36,894 bases of DNA, from positions 1 through 36,894 of the forward strand of contig JANJVG010000206.1 of NCBI GenBank assembly GCA_024710165.1, in the 5' to 3' direction. The stretch is from Burkholderiaceae bacterium (GTDB lineage Bacteria > Pseudomonadota > Gammaproteobacteria > Burkholderiales > Burkholderiaceae_C). The stretch's first letter is position 1. Every line of letters starts with the position of its first letter. This document shows, in pieces, positions 15,928 through 25,557 of the stretch. The position numbers and the translations under genes are program-made. A model generated the notes under the pieces. The model searched no databases and was not told where the DNA came from. It saw only the letters and a list, made by a program, of their open reading frames with translations.

Positions 15928-16755
15928 ATGCCCCGGTTTGCTGCCAACCTGAGTCTGATGTACACCGAGCTACCGTTTCTCGAACGCTTTGGCGCAGCCG
16001 CGCGCGATGGGTTCACAGCGGTGGAATACCTGTTCCCCTATGCTTTCGAGCCCGGCGAACTGGCCGCCCGGCTGCGCCACCATGGGCTGCGCCAGGTCTT
16101 GTTCAACGCACCGCCCGGGGGGCTGGAGCGCGCCGCCATGGCCACCGCCTGGGACCAGGGCGAGCGCGGCACCGCAGCCCTGGCCGGGCGGGAGGCCGAG
16201 TTCCGTGCCGGCGTGCATGCCGCGCTGCACTACGCGCAGGCCCTGGCGTGCCCGCGCATCCACCTCATGGCCGGCCTGCTGCCCGCCGGGCTGGAACCGG
16301 CAGCCTGGCACAGCGTGTACCTGGACAACCTGCGCTGGGCGGCCGAGCAGGCCGGGCGCAGCGGCTGCACGGTGCTGATCGAACCCATCAACCCGCGCGA
16401 CATGCCGGGCTACCCCCTGAACCGGCAAGGCGAGGCGCATGCGCTGCTGCAGGCCGTGGACTCGCCCCACCTACAGGTGCAAATGGACCTGTACCACTGC
16501 CAGATCGTCGAAGGCGACCTGGCCACCCGGCTACGCCAGTACCTGCCCACGGGACGCGTCGGACACATCCAGATCGCCGGGGTGCCCGAGCGCCATGAGC
16601 CCGACCAGGGCGAACTGAACTACCCCTACCTGTTCGGGCTGATCGACGCACTGGGCTACGAAGGCTGGATTGGCTGCGAATACCGCCCCGCAGCCGGCAC
16701 CACCGCCGGGCTGGGCTGGCGCGACCGGGCCCGCAGCACTACCGGTTCATCGTAA
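15928..16755 (+). CDS. Hydroxypyruvate isomerase / 2-oxo-tetronate isomerase family protein
   Basis: This 275-residue TIM-barrel isomerase is of the xylose-isomerase-like fold, Hyi/OtnI group. These enzymes interconvert hydroxypyruvate and tartronate semialdehyde, or 2-oxo-tetronates. Metal ligands are placed as expected: E152 ([14 protein letters not shown]), D187 ([13 protein letters not shown]), H213 ([20 protein letters not shown]) and E251 (IGCEYRP). E33 in AVEYLFPY is also conserved in the family. No gcl or glxR neighbour is present, so substrate specificity stays open. The Shine-Dalgarno sequence is weak (cccatccccctccg). The C-terminus [11 protein letters not shown] is slightly shorter or different from what I remember for Hyi. 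Confidence 0.88.
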   Translation: MPRFAANLSLMYTELPFLERFGAAARDGFTAVEYLFPYAFEPGELAARLRHHGLRQVLFNAPPGGLERAAMATAWDQGERGTAALAGREAEFRAGVHAALHYAQALACPRIHLMAGLLPAGLEPAAWHSVYLDNLRWAAEQAGRSGCTVLIEPINPRDMPGYPLNRQGEAHALLQAVDSPHLQVQMDLYHCQIVEGDLATRLRQYLPTGRVGHIQIAGVPERHEPDQGELNYPYLFGLIDALGYEGWIGCEYRPAAGTTAGLGWRDRARSTTGSS

Positions 16756-16872
16756 GACTGCGTACGCGAGAGTGCGTAAGGGAACTTGCGGGGAAACAAA
16801 TTGTGACAGGGGTTTTACAGTCCCCGAAGTGGCGGCTAGCACCGTGGCCGCCCCACGTCAGGAGATTTCCCC

Positions 16873-18870
16873 ATGGCCCTTTCTGCTGCCAACAACCGAT
16901 CGGTCGCGCGCCGCGTGACCCTGCTGGCCATCGCCCTGGTGGCCGTGGTCCTGGTTCTGGTCGGTCTGGCCATCACCGTGCTCACCGAGCGCAGCACCCG
17001 CGCCCAGGTGGTGCTGAGCGTGGGCGACACGGCGCAAAGCGTGGCGCAATCGCTCGACGCCGCCGACGCCACCAACCGCGAGCTGGTGCAGCTCACCATG
17101 AAGGGGTTCCAGCGCTACTTCGAGGCCACCATGCAGCTCGACGAAGCCACGGGCGAGCTGCGCAGCTATGGCGCCCTGGTGAACGAGGACACCAGCTCGG
17201 TGGACAAATTTGCCTCCGAGACGGGGGGCATCGCTGCCGTGTATGCACGCAAGGGCAACGATTTTGTGCGGGTCACCACCTCGGTCAAGGACGCCGAAGG
17301 CAAGCGCCCGTTCGGCACGCCGCTGGAGGCCGGTGCCGCACTGGACAGCGCACGCAAGGGCGAGACGCATGTGGGCCGCATGGTGGTGGGCGGCAAGCCC
17401 TACATGGGCTACTACCTGCCGTCCAAGGATGCCGCCGGCAAGGTCATCGCCCTGCTGTTCATCGGCAACGACATCAGCGTGTTCGAGGGCATGTTTGAAA
17501 AGCAGGTGGCGCAGACGAAATTCTTCGACAACGGCGGCGCCTACGTGATCGACCCGCGTGGCTCGCTGGACCAAGCCGTGTTTGTGGCCCACCCCACGGC
17601 GCGCGGCCAGAAGGTGCTGCAGGCCTACCCGCAGGCCCGCGCCTTCTTCGAGGCCCTGGCCGACGCGCCCGACGGCTTTGTCCGCGACGCCGTCTCCGTG
17701 CTGGGAACCTCTGCCGGCGACCCCTGGGCGCTGGTGCGCAAAACCCGGGCCGATGGCTGGTGGGTGGTGGCCGAGGTGCCCGACGGCGAGGCCCTGGCCA
17801 GCCAGTTCCAGGTGGTGCTGGCGGTGTGGGGCATGATGGCCGTGGCCGTGGTGTTGCTGGCCGGGGGGCTGTTCGTGATGCTGCGCCGGGGCGTGAGCGA
17901 ACCGCTGCGCCAGCTCACCCACGCCATCACCCTGGTGGCCCAGGGCGACCTGACACAAGCCTTCCACACCCGCCAGCGCGATGAAATCGGCGCGCTGGTG
18001 CAAGAAGTCGAGGCCATGCGCCAGCGCTACCTGCAGATGCTGCAGCAGGTGCGCACGGCGGTGGACAGCATCACCACCGCCAGCGCCGAAATCGCCAGTG
18101 GCAACCAGGATCTCTCCAGCCGCACCGAACAGACCGCCAGCAGCCTGGCCGAAACCGCCCAAAGCATGGAACAGCTCACGGCCACGGTGCGCCAGTCGGC
18201 CGACGCGGCGCGCCAGGCCAACCAGCTCGCCGGCTCGGCCGCCGAAGTGGCGGCACGCGGCGGCCAGGTGGTCAGCGAGGTGGTATCCACCATGGGCGAC
18301 ATCAACCAGAGTTCGCGCCGCATCGCCGACATCATTGGCGTGATTGACGGCATCGCCTTCCAGACCAACATCCTGGCGCTCAACGCTGCCGTCGAGGCTG
18401 CCCGCGCCGGCGAACAGGGCCGGGGCTTTGCCGTGGTGGCCAGCGAGGTGCGCAGCCTGGCCGGGCGCAGCGCGGAGGCGGCGCGTGAGATCAAGCAGCT
18501 CATCGGCGCTTCGGTCGACAAGGTGGAAGCCGGTGCCCGCCTGGTGCAGAACGCCGGCAGCACCATGGACGAAATCGTCGGCTCGGTGCACCGCGTGGGC
18601 GACATCATTGGCGAGATCACGGCCGCATCGTCCGAGCAGTCGGACGGCATTGGCCAGGTGAACACCGCCGTCAACCAGCTCGACCAGATGACGCAGCAAA
18701 ACGCCGCGCTGGTGGAGCAGTCGGCCGCCGCCGCACAAAGCATGCGCGAACAGGCCCGCAGTCTGGCTGCGGCGGTGCAGGTGTTCAAGCTGGGCGACGA
18801 CGCCCATGCTGCACCGGTGCGGGACGCGCCGGGCCTGCCGCCAGCAGCACCCGCCCCACGCCTGCACTGA
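16873..18870 (+). CDS. Methyl-accepting chemotaxis protein with periplasmic Cache domain
   Basis: This 665-residue chemoreceptor has TM1 at about 17-37, a large periplasmic Cache-type sensor (about 40-310) and TM2 at about 315-337. HAMP (about 338-392) and a methyl-accepting signalling coiled coil follow. The kinase-contact tip is intact ([20 protein letters not shown] then [20 protein letters not shown]). The sensor contains [20 protein letters not shown] and an [15 protein letters not shown] core typical of Cache_3/Cache_2 double modules that sense small carboxylates or similar ligands. There is no C-terminal NWETF-like CheR tether. AGGAG at 16860-16864 precedes the ATG at good spacing. It is a single gene with no other che genes nearby. 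Confidence 0.95.
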   Translation: MALSAANNRSVARRVTLLAIALVAVVLVLVGLAITVLTERSTRAQVVLSVGDTAQSVAQSLDAADATNRELVQLTMKGFQRYFEATMQLDEATGELRSYGALVNEDTSSVDKFASETGGIAAVYARKGNDFVRVTTSVKDAEGKRPFGTPLEAGAALDSARKGETHVGRMVVGGKPYMGYYLPSKDAAGKVIALLFIGNDISVFEGMFEKQVAQTKFFDNGGAYVIDPRGSLDQAVFVAHPTARGQKVLQAYPQARAFFEALADAPDGFVRDAVSVLGTSAGDPWALVRKTRADGWWVVAEVPDGEALASQFQVVLAVWGMMAVAVVLLAGGLFVMLRRGVSEPLRQLTHAITLVAQGDLTQAFHTRQRDEIGALVQEVEAMRQRYLQMLQQVRTAVDSITTASAEIASGNQDLSSRTEQTASSLAETAQSMEQLTATVRQSADAARQANQLAGSAAEVAARGGQVVSEVVSTMGDINQSSRRIADIIGVIDGIAFQTNILALNAAVEAARAGEQGRGFAVVASEVRSLAGRSAEAAREIKQLIGASVDKVEAGARLVQNAGSTMDEIVGSVHRVGDIIGEITAASSEQSDGIGQVNTAVNQLDQMTQQNAALVEQSAAAAQSMREQARSLAAAVQVFKLGDDAHAAPVRDAPGLPPAAPAPRLH

Positions 18871-18912
18871 AGGCCGCACGCCACAGGCGGCGCTGCGGCG
18901 CATCGGCCCGCA

Positions 18913-18956
18913 GCGCCCGGCGCCAGCGCCCGGGCGCACGGTCTGAAAAGCAGACC
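18913..18956 (+). other. Two adjacent hairpins downstream of the chemoreceptor gene
   Basis: GCGCCCGG 18913-18920 pairs with CCGGGCGC 18930-18937 around a 9-base loop. GGTCTG 18940-18945 pairs with CAGACC 18951-18956 around AAAAG. No T-run follows, so it is a possible mRNA 3' structure or rho-type terminator rather than a classic intrinsic terminator. Confidence 0.35.
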
Positions 18957-19068
18957 GGGGCCACCACCCCGCACTTCCGGGGCCTTGAGCGATTTCGGGA
19001 GCGCTGCCTGGCAAGGTCTCGGCGCTTGTGATGCAATCCAGGTTTCGCCAACCCCGAGGAGCCCGCCG

Positions 19069-20535
19069 ATGAACGCCCCCATCCCTTCCCATGTTCTGCA
19101 GCCTGCGCAGGCGCTGGATCACCTGAGCCAGGTGTGGGACGCCAGCATCGTGCCCCAGCTCACCGACTACATCCGCATCCCCGCCAAGTCGCCCATGTTC
19201 GAGCCCGGCTGGGAGGGCGCGGGCCTGCTCGACACCGTGGTGCGCAACGCCGCCGACTGGGTGCTGGCCCAGCAGGTGGCCGGGCTCACCGCCGAGGTGG
19301 TGCGCCTGCCGGGGCGCACGCCGGTGCTGTTCTTCGAGATTGCCGCCACCCGCCCCGCCAGCCCGCAAACGGTGCTGATGTACGGCCACCTGGATAAGCA
19401 GCCTGAATTCTCGGGCTGGCGCTCCGACCTGGGCCCCTGGACGCCCAAGATGGAGGACGGCAAGCTCTACGGCCGGGGAGGCGCCGACGACGGCTATGCC
19501 GTGTACGCCAGCATCGCCGCCGTGCAGGAGCTGCAACGCCAGGGTGTGCCGCACCCGCGCATCGTCGGCCTGATCGAAACCAGCGAGGAAAGCGGCTCGC
19601 GTGACCTGCTGCCCTACATCGACGCCCTGAAAACCCGCCTGGGCGAGGTGGCCCTGGTGGTCTGCCTGGACTCGGGCGCGGGCAATTACGACCAGCTCTG
19701 GCTCACCACCAGCCTGCGCGGCATGGCCAGCGGCACGCTGAAGGTGGAGATATTGACCGAGGGCATCCACTCGGGCGACGCCTCGGGCCTGGTGCCTTCG
19801 TCCTTCCGCATCATGCGCCAGGTGCTGGATCGGCTGGAGGACAGCGCCACCGGGCGCCTGCTGCCTGCCCGCTTCCACTGCGAGGTGCCCGCCGAACGCC
19901 TGGCCCAGGCGCGCGCCACGGCGGCGATTCTGGGCGAGGAGGTGTACCGGCGCTTCCCCTGGGCGCACCACGACTGCGGCGGCTCCACCATCGTCGCGCT
20001 GCCCACCACCACGGACCCGGTGCAGGCCCTGCTCAAGCGCACCTGGGAGCCCACGCTCAGCGTGACCGGCGCCGAGGGCTTTCCGGCCCTGCAGGACGCG
20101 GGCAACGTGCTGCGCCCTTACACCGCCTTCAAGCTCAGCCTGCGCCTGCCGCCGCTGGTGGACGCGGCAGCCTGCGTGCAGGAGATGAAGGCCCTGCTCG
20201 AAGACAACGCCCCCTACCAGGCCAAGGTGACCTGGGAGAGCGCCAGCGGCGCCAACGGCTGGAACGCGCCCGAGACCGCGCCCTGGTTTGCCCAGGCGCT
20301 CGATGCCGCCAGCCAGGCGCACTTCGGCGCGCCCTGCGGCTTCATCGGCCAGGGCGGCACCATTCCGCTGATGGGCATGCTCAGCCAGGGCTTCCCGCAG
20401 GCGCAGATGATGGTCTGCGGCGTGCTCGGCCCCAAGAGCAACGCACACGGCCCCAACGAGTTTCTGCACGTGCCCTACGCCAAAAAGCTCACCGCCGCCG
20501 TGGCGCAGGTGATTGCCAGCCTGCCCGCCGCCTGA
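19069..20535 (+). CDS. M20-family metallopeptidase (dipeptidase-like)
   Basis: This is a 488-residue cytoplasmic di-zinc hydrolase of the M20 (ArgE/DapE/CNDP-like) family. The metal/catalytic motifs are in order: MYGHLDKQ (H107, D109), GRGGADDGYA (D140), IETSEESGS (E173, E174), CLDSGAG (D201), and near the end GPKSNAHGPNEF (His ligand). The length is that of CNDP-type dipeptidases with an inserted dimerisation domain. The ATG at 19069 is preceded by CGAGGAG, a good Shine-Dalgarno sequence; the longer frame upstream is intergenic. The alpha/beta hydrolase gene follows after 25 bases and is probably co-transcribed. The substrate is unknown. Confidence 0.92.
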   Translation: MNAPIPSHVLQPAQALDHLSQVWDASIVPQLTDYIRIPAKSPMFEPGWEGAGLLDTVVRNAADWVLAQQVAGLTAEVVRLPGRTPVLFFEIAATRPASPQTVLMYGHLDKQPEFSGWRSDLGPWTPKMEDGKLYGRGGADDGYAVYASIAAVQELQRQGVPHPRIVGLIETSEESGSRDLLPYIDALKTRLGEVALVVCLDSGAGNYDQLWLTTSLRGMASGTLKVEILTEGIHSGDASGLVPSSFRIMRQVLDRLEDSATGRLLPARFHCEVPAERLAQARATAAILGEEVYRRFPWAHHDCGGSTIVALPTTTDPVQALLKRTWEPTLSVTGAEGFPALQDAGNVLRPYTAFKLSLRLPPLVDAAACVQEMKALLEDNAPYQAKVTWESASGANGWNAPETAPWFAQALDAASQAHFGAPCGFIGQGGTIPLMGMLSQGFPQAQMMVCGVLGPKSNAHGPNEFLHVPYAKKLTAAVAQVIASLPAA

Positions 20536-20560
20536 GCCACGGCGAACCCGCCCCCACGCC

Positions 20561-21406
20561 ATGCACCCACCTGCCGAATTCAGCCTGAGCACCCTGACCG
20601 CCAGCGACGGTGAAAACCTGGCTGTGTACGACTGGCCCCCGGCCGATGGCGTGCCCCGGCGCGGCACGGTACTCATCGTGCACGGGCTGGGTGAGCACGC
20701 CGGGCGCTACGATGCCACCGCGCAGCAGCTCAATGAGTGGGGCTTTGCCGTGCGGGCCTACGACCAGTACGGCCACGGACAGTCGGGCGGGCCGCGCGGC
20801 GGACTGAGCCATGATCTGCGGCTGCTGGACGACCTGGGCGATCTGGTGGACGCCACCCGCGCCCGCACCCCCCAGGGCCTGCCGCTGGTGTTGCTGGGTC
20901 ACAGCATGGGCGGGCTGGTGGCGGCGCGCTTTGTGGCCATGCACATCCGGCCGGTGGACGCACTGGTGCTGTCCTCGCCTGCGCTGGACCCCGGCCTCAA
21001 CCCTTTGCAAAAACTGCTGCTGTCCACGCTGCCACGGCTGGCGCCCAACCTGCGCGTGGGCAACGGGCTGGACGCGCGCTACCTCTCGCACGACCCGGCC
21101 GTGGTGGCCGCCTACCAGCGCGACCCGCTGTGCCACGACCGCATCAGCGGCCGCCTGGCGCGCTTCATCGCCGAGGGCGGGCCGGCCACCCTGGCCCGGG
21201 CTGCACACTGGAACGTGCCCACGCTGCTGATGTGGGCGGGCGACGACCGGCTGGTCAACCCGGCAGGCAGCCGCGCCTTTGCTGCGGCCGCTCCCGACAC
21301 GCTGGTGCAGTCACGCTGCTTTGACGGGCTCTACCACGAGCTGTTCAACGAAAAGGATGCCAGCCCGGTGTTCGACCTGCTGCACCGCTGGCTGCTCCCG
21401 CGTTGA
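20561..21406 (+). CDS. Alpha/beta hydrolase (monoacylglycerol-lipase-like)
   Basis: This 281-residue serine hydrolase has nucleophile S115 in LLGHSMGGLVAARF, acid D229 in MWAGDDRLV and base H259 in DGLYHELFNE. The oxyanion region is IVHGLGEHAGRY. The HGxxEH and the LYHELFNE ending are characteristic of the Hydrolase_4 / monoglyceride lipase-lysophospholipase group. No signal peptide is present, so it is intracellular. It starts 25 bases after the M20 peptidase stop and is probably in the same transcript. Confidence 0.92.
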   Translation: MHPPAEFSLSTLTASDGENLAVYDWPPADGVPRRGTVLIVHGLGEHAGRYDATAQQLNEWGFAVRAYDQYGHGQSGGPRGGLSHDLRLLDDLGDLVDATRARTPQGLPLVLLGHSMGGLVAARFVAMHIRPVDALVLSSPALDPGLNPLQKLLLSTLPRLAPNLRVGNGLDARYLSHDPAVVAAYQRDPLCHDRISGRLARFIAEGGPATLARAAHWNVPTLLMWAGDDRLVNPAGSRAFAAAAPDTLVQSRCFDGLYHELFNEKDASPVFDLLHRWLLPR

Positions 21407-21449
21407 GAAAGCGTGCTCCTGGAAACCACCAGCAGTGGGGTTGCAAGAA

Positions 21450-21512
21450 AAAATGAACCAAAACAGGATCAAGCCCTTTTCCAGCAAGCGCTTGTAGCTA
21501 TTGTTTTTGCAC
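21450..21512 (-). repeat. Comamonadaceae dispersed repeat copy
   Basis: On the minus strand: gtgcaaaaacaatagctaca then agcgcttgctggaaaagggc ttgatcctgttttggttcat ttt. It sits between the stops of two convergent genes (hydrolase and MFS), a location suited to bidirectional termination. Confidence 0.75.
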
Positions 21513-21540
21513 TAGAACGGGCCCATGCTCCCACCCGGGC

Positions 21541-22719
21541 CTATGCGCCAGCACGGCGCTGCCGCAGCGCAAGCCACACCAGCGCACCGCCGGTGATGGC
21601 GATGGGCACCAGGGAGCCGTAGTTGAGCAAAGCCCAGCCCTGCGTGGTGACCAGCGCGCCCGAGGCAAACGAGGTCATGGCCATGGTGGCAAACACGAAG
21701 AAGTTGATGGCTGCCTGCGCGCGGTCTTTTTCCTCGGGGCGGTAGGCCTGCAGGGCCAGGGTGGTGCTGCCGGTGAACAGGAAATTCCAGCCCACGCCCA
21801 GCAGGAACAGCGCCACGGTGAAATGGTGCAGCTCCACCCCCATCAGGGCCACCACCACACAGGCAAAGTTGAGCAACACGCCCACACCCATGACCGCCAG
21901 CACTCCCAGGCGCCGGATGAGGTGGCCGGTAAAGAAACCGGGCGCAAACATGCCGATCACATGCCACTCCAGCACCAGCGCGGCATCATCAAACGCATAG
22001 CCGCAGACCTGCATGGCCAGCGGCGTGGCGGCCATGAGCAGGTTCATCACGCCATAGCCCAGCGCGGCGCCCAGTACCGCCACCGCAAAGGCGGGCTCGC
22101 GCAGCAACTGGGCCACCGAACGCCCGCCCCCGGGCGCGCCCGCCGGGGCGCCCGGCCGGGGCAGGGCCTCGAACCGGATGGCAGACATCAGCGCCATGGA
22201 CAGCAGCGCCACCCCCATCAGCGCCACATACGCCCCCGCAAAAGGCACGCCCATCAGCGTGCGCGTGGCGCTGGCCAGGTTGGGGCCGGCCACCGCACCC
22301 AGCAGGCCACCGGCCAGCACCAGCGACACCGCTTTTTCGCGAAACGCCGGCACAGCCAGTTCGGCAGCAGCAAAACGGTACAACTGGCCATTGGCGCTGT
22401 AGTACCCCGCCACCACGGTGGCCGTGCACAGCAGCCAGAAGTTGGCCGAAAACACGGCCCAGGCGCACAGCAGCGCCGAAAACACCGCCACCGCCAGCCC
22501 GATCTGGAACGACACCTTGCGCCCCCAGCGCGCCTGGCTGCGCGCCACCAGCGGCGTGGACAGGGCACCGCCCACCACATAGCCCATCACGGGCAGCGTG
22601 GCCATCCAGCCCAGCGGGGCCAGCTGCAGGCCCACGAGCCCGTTGATGGCGATGAAGACCACGTTGTTGGTCAGAAACAGCCCCTGGCACAGGGCAAGCA
22701 GCCACAGATTTTTGTTCAT
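21541..22719 (-). CDS. MFS transporter
   Basis: This 392-residue inner-membrane protein has about 12 membrane segments (MNKNLWLLALCQGLFLTNNV ...). The loop after helix 2 reads VARSQARWGRKVSF, a recognisable MFS motif A. A charged central loop (FEALPRPGAPAGAPGGGRS) separates the two halves. The ATG at 22719 is chosen; an in-frame ATG at 22734 would add MCLHT. It is divergent from ubiU, so the 209-base gap with the FNR-type site may also influence its transcription. The substrate is unknown. Confidence 0.87.
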   Translation of the reverse strand: MNKNLWLLALCQGLFLTNNVVFIAINGLVGLQLAPLGWMATLPVMGYVVGGALSTPLVARSQARWGRKVSFQIGLAVAVFSALLCAWAVFSANFWLLCTATVVAGYYSANGQLYRFAAAELAVPAFREKAVSLVLAGGLLGAVAGPNLASATRTLMGVPFAGAYVALMGVALLSMALMSAIRFEALPRPGAPAGAPGGGRSVAQLLREPAFAVAVLGAALGYGVMNLLMAATPLAMQVCGYAFDDAALVLEWHVIGMFAPGFFTGHLIRRLGVLAVMGVGVLLNFACVVVALMGVELHHFTVALFLLGVGWNFLFTGSTTLALQAYRPEEKDRAQAAINFFVFATMAMTSFASGALVTTQGWALLNYGSLVPIAITGGALVWLALRQRRAGA

Positions 22720-22834
22720 GGTATGTAGGCACATTATCCCGATGTTTCTGCCGGCAACCTGTCCGTGCCTGCGGCCATGGTCCGGTCCGCCAAAAACCAT
22801 ACCCATGCAAGGGATTAGGGCATTGCCGGGGAGC

Positions 22835-22848
22835 TTGACAAATGTCAT
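22835..22848 (+). promoter_or_regulatory. Candidate FNR/DNR-type site upstream of ubiU
   Basis: TTGAC-AAAT-GTCAT resembles the FNR-family consensus TTGAT-N4-ATCAA, with the C/G variant seen in DNR/NNR-type sites and one mismatch at the last base. Its centre (22841.5) lies 41.5 bases before a start point predicted 7 bases after a TATGGT -10-like element (22871-22876), the class II activator position. A 12-bp perfect palindrome ATGTCATGACAT (22842-22853) overlaps it. The regulatory role is inferred, supported by the known FNR control of ubiUVT in E. coli. Confidence 0.5.
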
Positions 22849-22928
22849 GACATGGGTATTTACCCTGTCGTATGGTTGCGCGCTTGCGATGGCGCCTGTC
22901 CGTGCGCCCGCGTCCAAATACAGACCGC

Positions 22929-23984
22929 ATGCACACCCTGACCCCTTCCCCCGATGTGGCGGCCCCCGACAGCGCCGCCACCGCTTTCGAGCTGGTCTGC
23001 CCCGCGGGCAGCCTGCCTGCACTCAAGGCGGCCGTGGACAACGGCGCCAGCTGCGTTTACCTGGGCCTGCGCGACGCCACCAACGCGCGCAACTTCGCCG
23101 GGCTCAACTTCGACGAAGCCGCCATTGCCAACGGCATCCGGTACGCGCACGAGCGCGGCGCCAAAGTCTTCATGGCGCTCAACACCTACCCACAGGCGGC
23201 CAACCCGGCGCCCTGGCGCGCCGCCATGGACAAGGCCGTGGACATGGGCATGGACGCCGTCATCCTGGCCGACCCCGGCCTCATGCAATACGGCGCGCAG
23301 CACCACCCCCAGCTGCGCCTGCACCTGTCGGTGCAGGGCTCGGCCACTAGTGCCGACGCCATCAACTTCTACCGTGAGCAGTTCGGCATCGTGCGCGCGG
23401 TGCTGCCGCGCGTGCTGTCGATGGAGCAAGTGCAGCGCGTGATCGACAGCACCCCGGTGGAGATCGAGGTGTTCGGCTTCGGCAGCCTGTGCGTGATGGT
23501 CGAGGGGCGCTGCGCGCTCTCGTCCTACGTGACGGGCGAGTCGCCCAACACCCACGGTGTGTGCTCGCCCGCCAAGTCGGTGCGCTGGCAGGAAACGCCC
23601 AAGGGGCTCGAATCGCGCCTGGGCGGTGTGCTCATCGACCGCTACGCGCCCGGCGAAAACGCGGGTTACCCCACGCTGTGCAAGGGTCGCTTTGACGTGG
23701 GTGAGGACGAAAACTACTACGCCATCGAAGAACCCACCAGCCTCAATACCCTCGAACTGCTGCCAAAACTCATCAAGATGGGCGTGCGCGCCGTCAAGAT
23801 CGAAGGCCGCCAGCGCAGCCCCGCCTATGTGGCGCAGGTCACCAAGGTGTGGCGCGACGCCATCGACAACTGCCTGGCCGACCCGCTGCGCTACGCCCCC
23901 AAGACCGCCTGGATGGCCAGCCTCGACCAGGTGGCCGAAGGCCAGCAGCACACCCTGGGCGCCTACCACCGCCCCTGGAAATGA
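22929..23984 (+). CDS. ubiU: Ubiquinone biosynthesis protein UbiU (U32 peptidase-like, O2-independent hydroxylation)
   Basis: This is a 351-residue [4Fe-4S] protein of the U32 family. With UbiV it hydroxylates the ubiquinone ring without oxygen, using prephenate as hydroxyl donor in E. coli. Four cluster cysteines C188, C195, C212 and C251 have exactly the spacings (7, 17, 39) of E. coli C169/C176/C193/C232. ELVCPAGSLPALKAAVDNGA and VKIEGRQRSPAYVAQV are typical U32 motifs. The ATG at 22929 starts MHTLTPSPDVAAPDS, a slightly long N-terminal tail. The stop overlaps the start of ubiV by 4 bases. An FNR-type site upstream suggests activation under low oxygen. Confidence 0.93.
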   Translation: MHTLTPSPDVAAPDSAATAFELVCPAGSLPALKAAVDNGASCVYLGLRDATNARNFAGLNFDEAAIANGIRYAHERGAKVFMALNTYPQAANPAPWRAAMDKAVDMGMDAVILADPGLMQYGAQHHPQLRLHLSVQGSATSADAINFYREQFGIVRAVLPRVLSMEQVQRVIDSTPVEIEVFGFGSLCVMVEGRCALSSYVTGESPNTHGVCSPAKSVRWQETPKGLESRLGGVLIDRYAPGENAGYPTLCKGRFDVGEDENYYAIEEPTSLNTLELLPKLIKMGVRAVKIEGRQRSPAYVAQVTKVWRDAIDNCLADPLRYAPKTAWMASLDQVAEGQQHTLGAYHRPWK

Positions 23985-24901
23985 CGAACATGATCAAGCT
24001 CTCTTTGGGTGCGCCGCAGTACTACTGGCCGCGCCAGACCACTTTCGACTTCTACGAGGCCATGGCGGCGTCGCCGGTGGACATTGTTTACCTGGGCGAA
24101 ACCGTGTGCTCGCGCCGCAAGGAGCTGCGCCTGCAGGACTGGCTCGACATCGCCGACCTGATGCGCTCGGCGGGCAAGGAGGCCGTGCTGTCCACCCAGG
24201 TGCTGCTCGAATCGGGCGTGGAAGTCAGCACCATGCACAAGGTGACGGCCAACCCCGATTACCTCATCGAGGCCAACGACATGGGCGCCGTGCAGCGCCT
24301 GTCGGGCAAGCGCCCTTTTGTGGGTGGCCTGCACCTGAACATCTACAACCAGCCCTCGCTGGAGTGGCTGGCCCAGTTGGGCGCCACGCGCTGGGTGGCA
24401 CCGCTGGAGATGAAGCACGAAGACCTTGCTGCCCTGATCCGGAACGGCCCGCAAAATCTGCAGACCGAGGTGTTTGCCTACGGCCGCATGGCGCTGGCGT
24501 TTTCGGCGCGCTGCTTTACCGCACGCCAGCGCAACCTGCCCAAGGACGACTGCCAGTTCAGCTGCCTGGATCACCCCGATGGCCTGATGCTCAAAACCCG
24601 CGAGAGCGAGGAGTTCCTGGTGCTCAACGGCATCCAGACGCAGTCGGCGCGCGTGCACAACCTCATTGACGAACTGCCGCGCATGCAGCGCATGGGTGTG
24701 GCCGTGGCGCGCATCAGCCCGCAGGCGCAGCACACGGGCGAGATCGTGGCCCTTTTTGATGCCGTGCGCCAAGGCCGCCTGGCCCCGCGCGATGCCCGCA
24801 CCCAGCTCCAGCCGCTCATGCCCGAGCAAAGCTGCAACGGCTACTGGCATGGCCGCCCCGGCCTGGACCTGGTCGAGTCCGGGGCCCTGGCCGCTGCCTG
24901 A
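23981..24901 (+). CDS. ubiV: Ubiquinone biosynthesis protein UbiV
   Basis: This is a 306-residue U32-family [4Fe-4S] partner of UbiU in O2-independent ring hydroxylation. The cysteines C43, C178, C191 and C195 match E. coli C39/C180/C193/C197: the final spacings of 13 and 4 are identical. Motifs include YYWPRQTTFDFYEAMAASPV, VYLGETVCSRRKE and DDCQFSCLDHPDG. The ATG at 23981 overlaps the ubiU TGA. A second Met at residue 4 (MTNMIK) is an alternative start. A dispersed repeat copy lies between ubiV and ubiT. Confidence 0.93.
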   Translation: MTNMIKLSLGAPQYYWPRQTTFDFYEAMAASPVDIVYLGETVCSRRKELRLQDWLDIADLMRSAGKEAVLSTQVLLESGVEVSTMHKVTANPDYLIEANDMGAVQRLSGKRPFVGGLHLNIYNQPSLEWLAQLGATRWVAPLEMKHEDLAALIRNGPQNLQTEVFAYGRMALAFSARCFTARQRNLPKDDCQFSCLDHPDGLMLKTRESEEFLVLNGIQTQSARVHNLIDELPRMQRMGVAVARISPQAQHTGEIVALFDAVRQGRLAPRDARTQLQPLMPEQSCNGYWHGRPGLDLVESGALAAA

Positions 24902-24975
24902 TGGCCCCGTGGCATGCCCCCAAGTGCCGGACCAGGGCCCCGCAGCCACCGATCAATGGCTGCAACATCCATGGT

Positions 24976-25023
24976 CAAAAATGCCGCTGGCGCTTGCTGG
25001 ATAAGCGCTGAGCGCTATCAGAT
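24976..25023 (+). repeat. Comamonadaceae dispersed repeat copy within the ubi cluster
   Basis: The sequence is tcaaaaatgccgctggcgct then tgctggataagcgctgagcg ctatcaga. It lies between ubiV and ubiT and is more degenerate than others; in the same strand sense it could slow or attenuate transcription into ubiT. Confidence 0.6.
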
Positions 25024-25056
25024 TCGACATTGCGCAACCCACCCACAAGGAACGCC

Positions 25057-25557
25057 ATGAACGCACCCACCCCCTTCACCCTGCCCTCCCCCCTGGCAGC
25101 GCTTACCGGACGACTGCCTGCGTACCCTGGTTCCGTAGTGCTGGTCACCGCGCTCAACCTGGGCGTAGCGCGCCAGCTGCCCCGGGATGTGGGCGACATG
25201 CTGCTGCACAAACGCCTGCGCATCCACGTGCGCGACGCGCGCGTCACCTTTGACTTCACCTGGACCGGCGGCGCCTTTGCACCCCGCGCGCGCCATGCCG
25301 ACATCGATCTGTGCATCAGCGCCAGCGCACACGACTTCCTGCTGCTGGCCCAGCGCCAGCAGGACCCGGACACCCTGTTCTTCAACCGCCGCCTGGTCAT
25401 GGAAGGCGACACCGAACTCGGCCTGGTCGTGAAAAACACCCTCGACGCGCTCGAGCTGCCGGTGCTCGATCTGCAGCAATGGACACCGCGCCAGGTGCTG
25501 TCGCGCCTGGCAGCCCTGCGCCCCGGCATGGGGGCAGCACCGGGAGCCCGCCCATGA
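25057..25557 (+). CDS. ubiT: Ubiquinone biosynthesis accessory factor UbiT (SCP2 domain)
   Basis: This is a 166-residue SCP2-fold lipid-binding protein. In E. coli UbiT is the anaerobic counterpart of UbiJ and presents the hydrophobic ubiquinone precursors to the Ubi enzymes. The SCP2 region (about 50-140) includes LHKRLRIHVRDARVTFDFTW and the conserved FFNRRLVMEGDTELGLVVKN. ACAAGG at 25045-25050 is the Shine-Dalgarno sequence for the ATG at 25057. The stop overlaps the ATG of the DGC gene (ATGA). Its place behind ubiU-ubiV confirms the assignment. Confidence 0.9.
   Translation: MNAPTPFTLPSPLAALTGRLPAYPGSVVLVTALNLGVARQLPRDVGDMLLHKRLRIHVRDARVTFDFTWTGGAFAPRARHADIDLCISASAHDFLLLAQRQQDPDTLFFNRRLVMEGDTELGLVVKNTLDALELPVLDLQQWTPRQVLSRLAALRPGMGAAPGARP

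Noticed and set aside
16858-20676. 1272-codon minus-strand open frame
   Set aside because: It is antisense to the chemoreceptor and M20 peptidase genes, His/Ala/Gly rich with no domain; an effect of high third-position GC.
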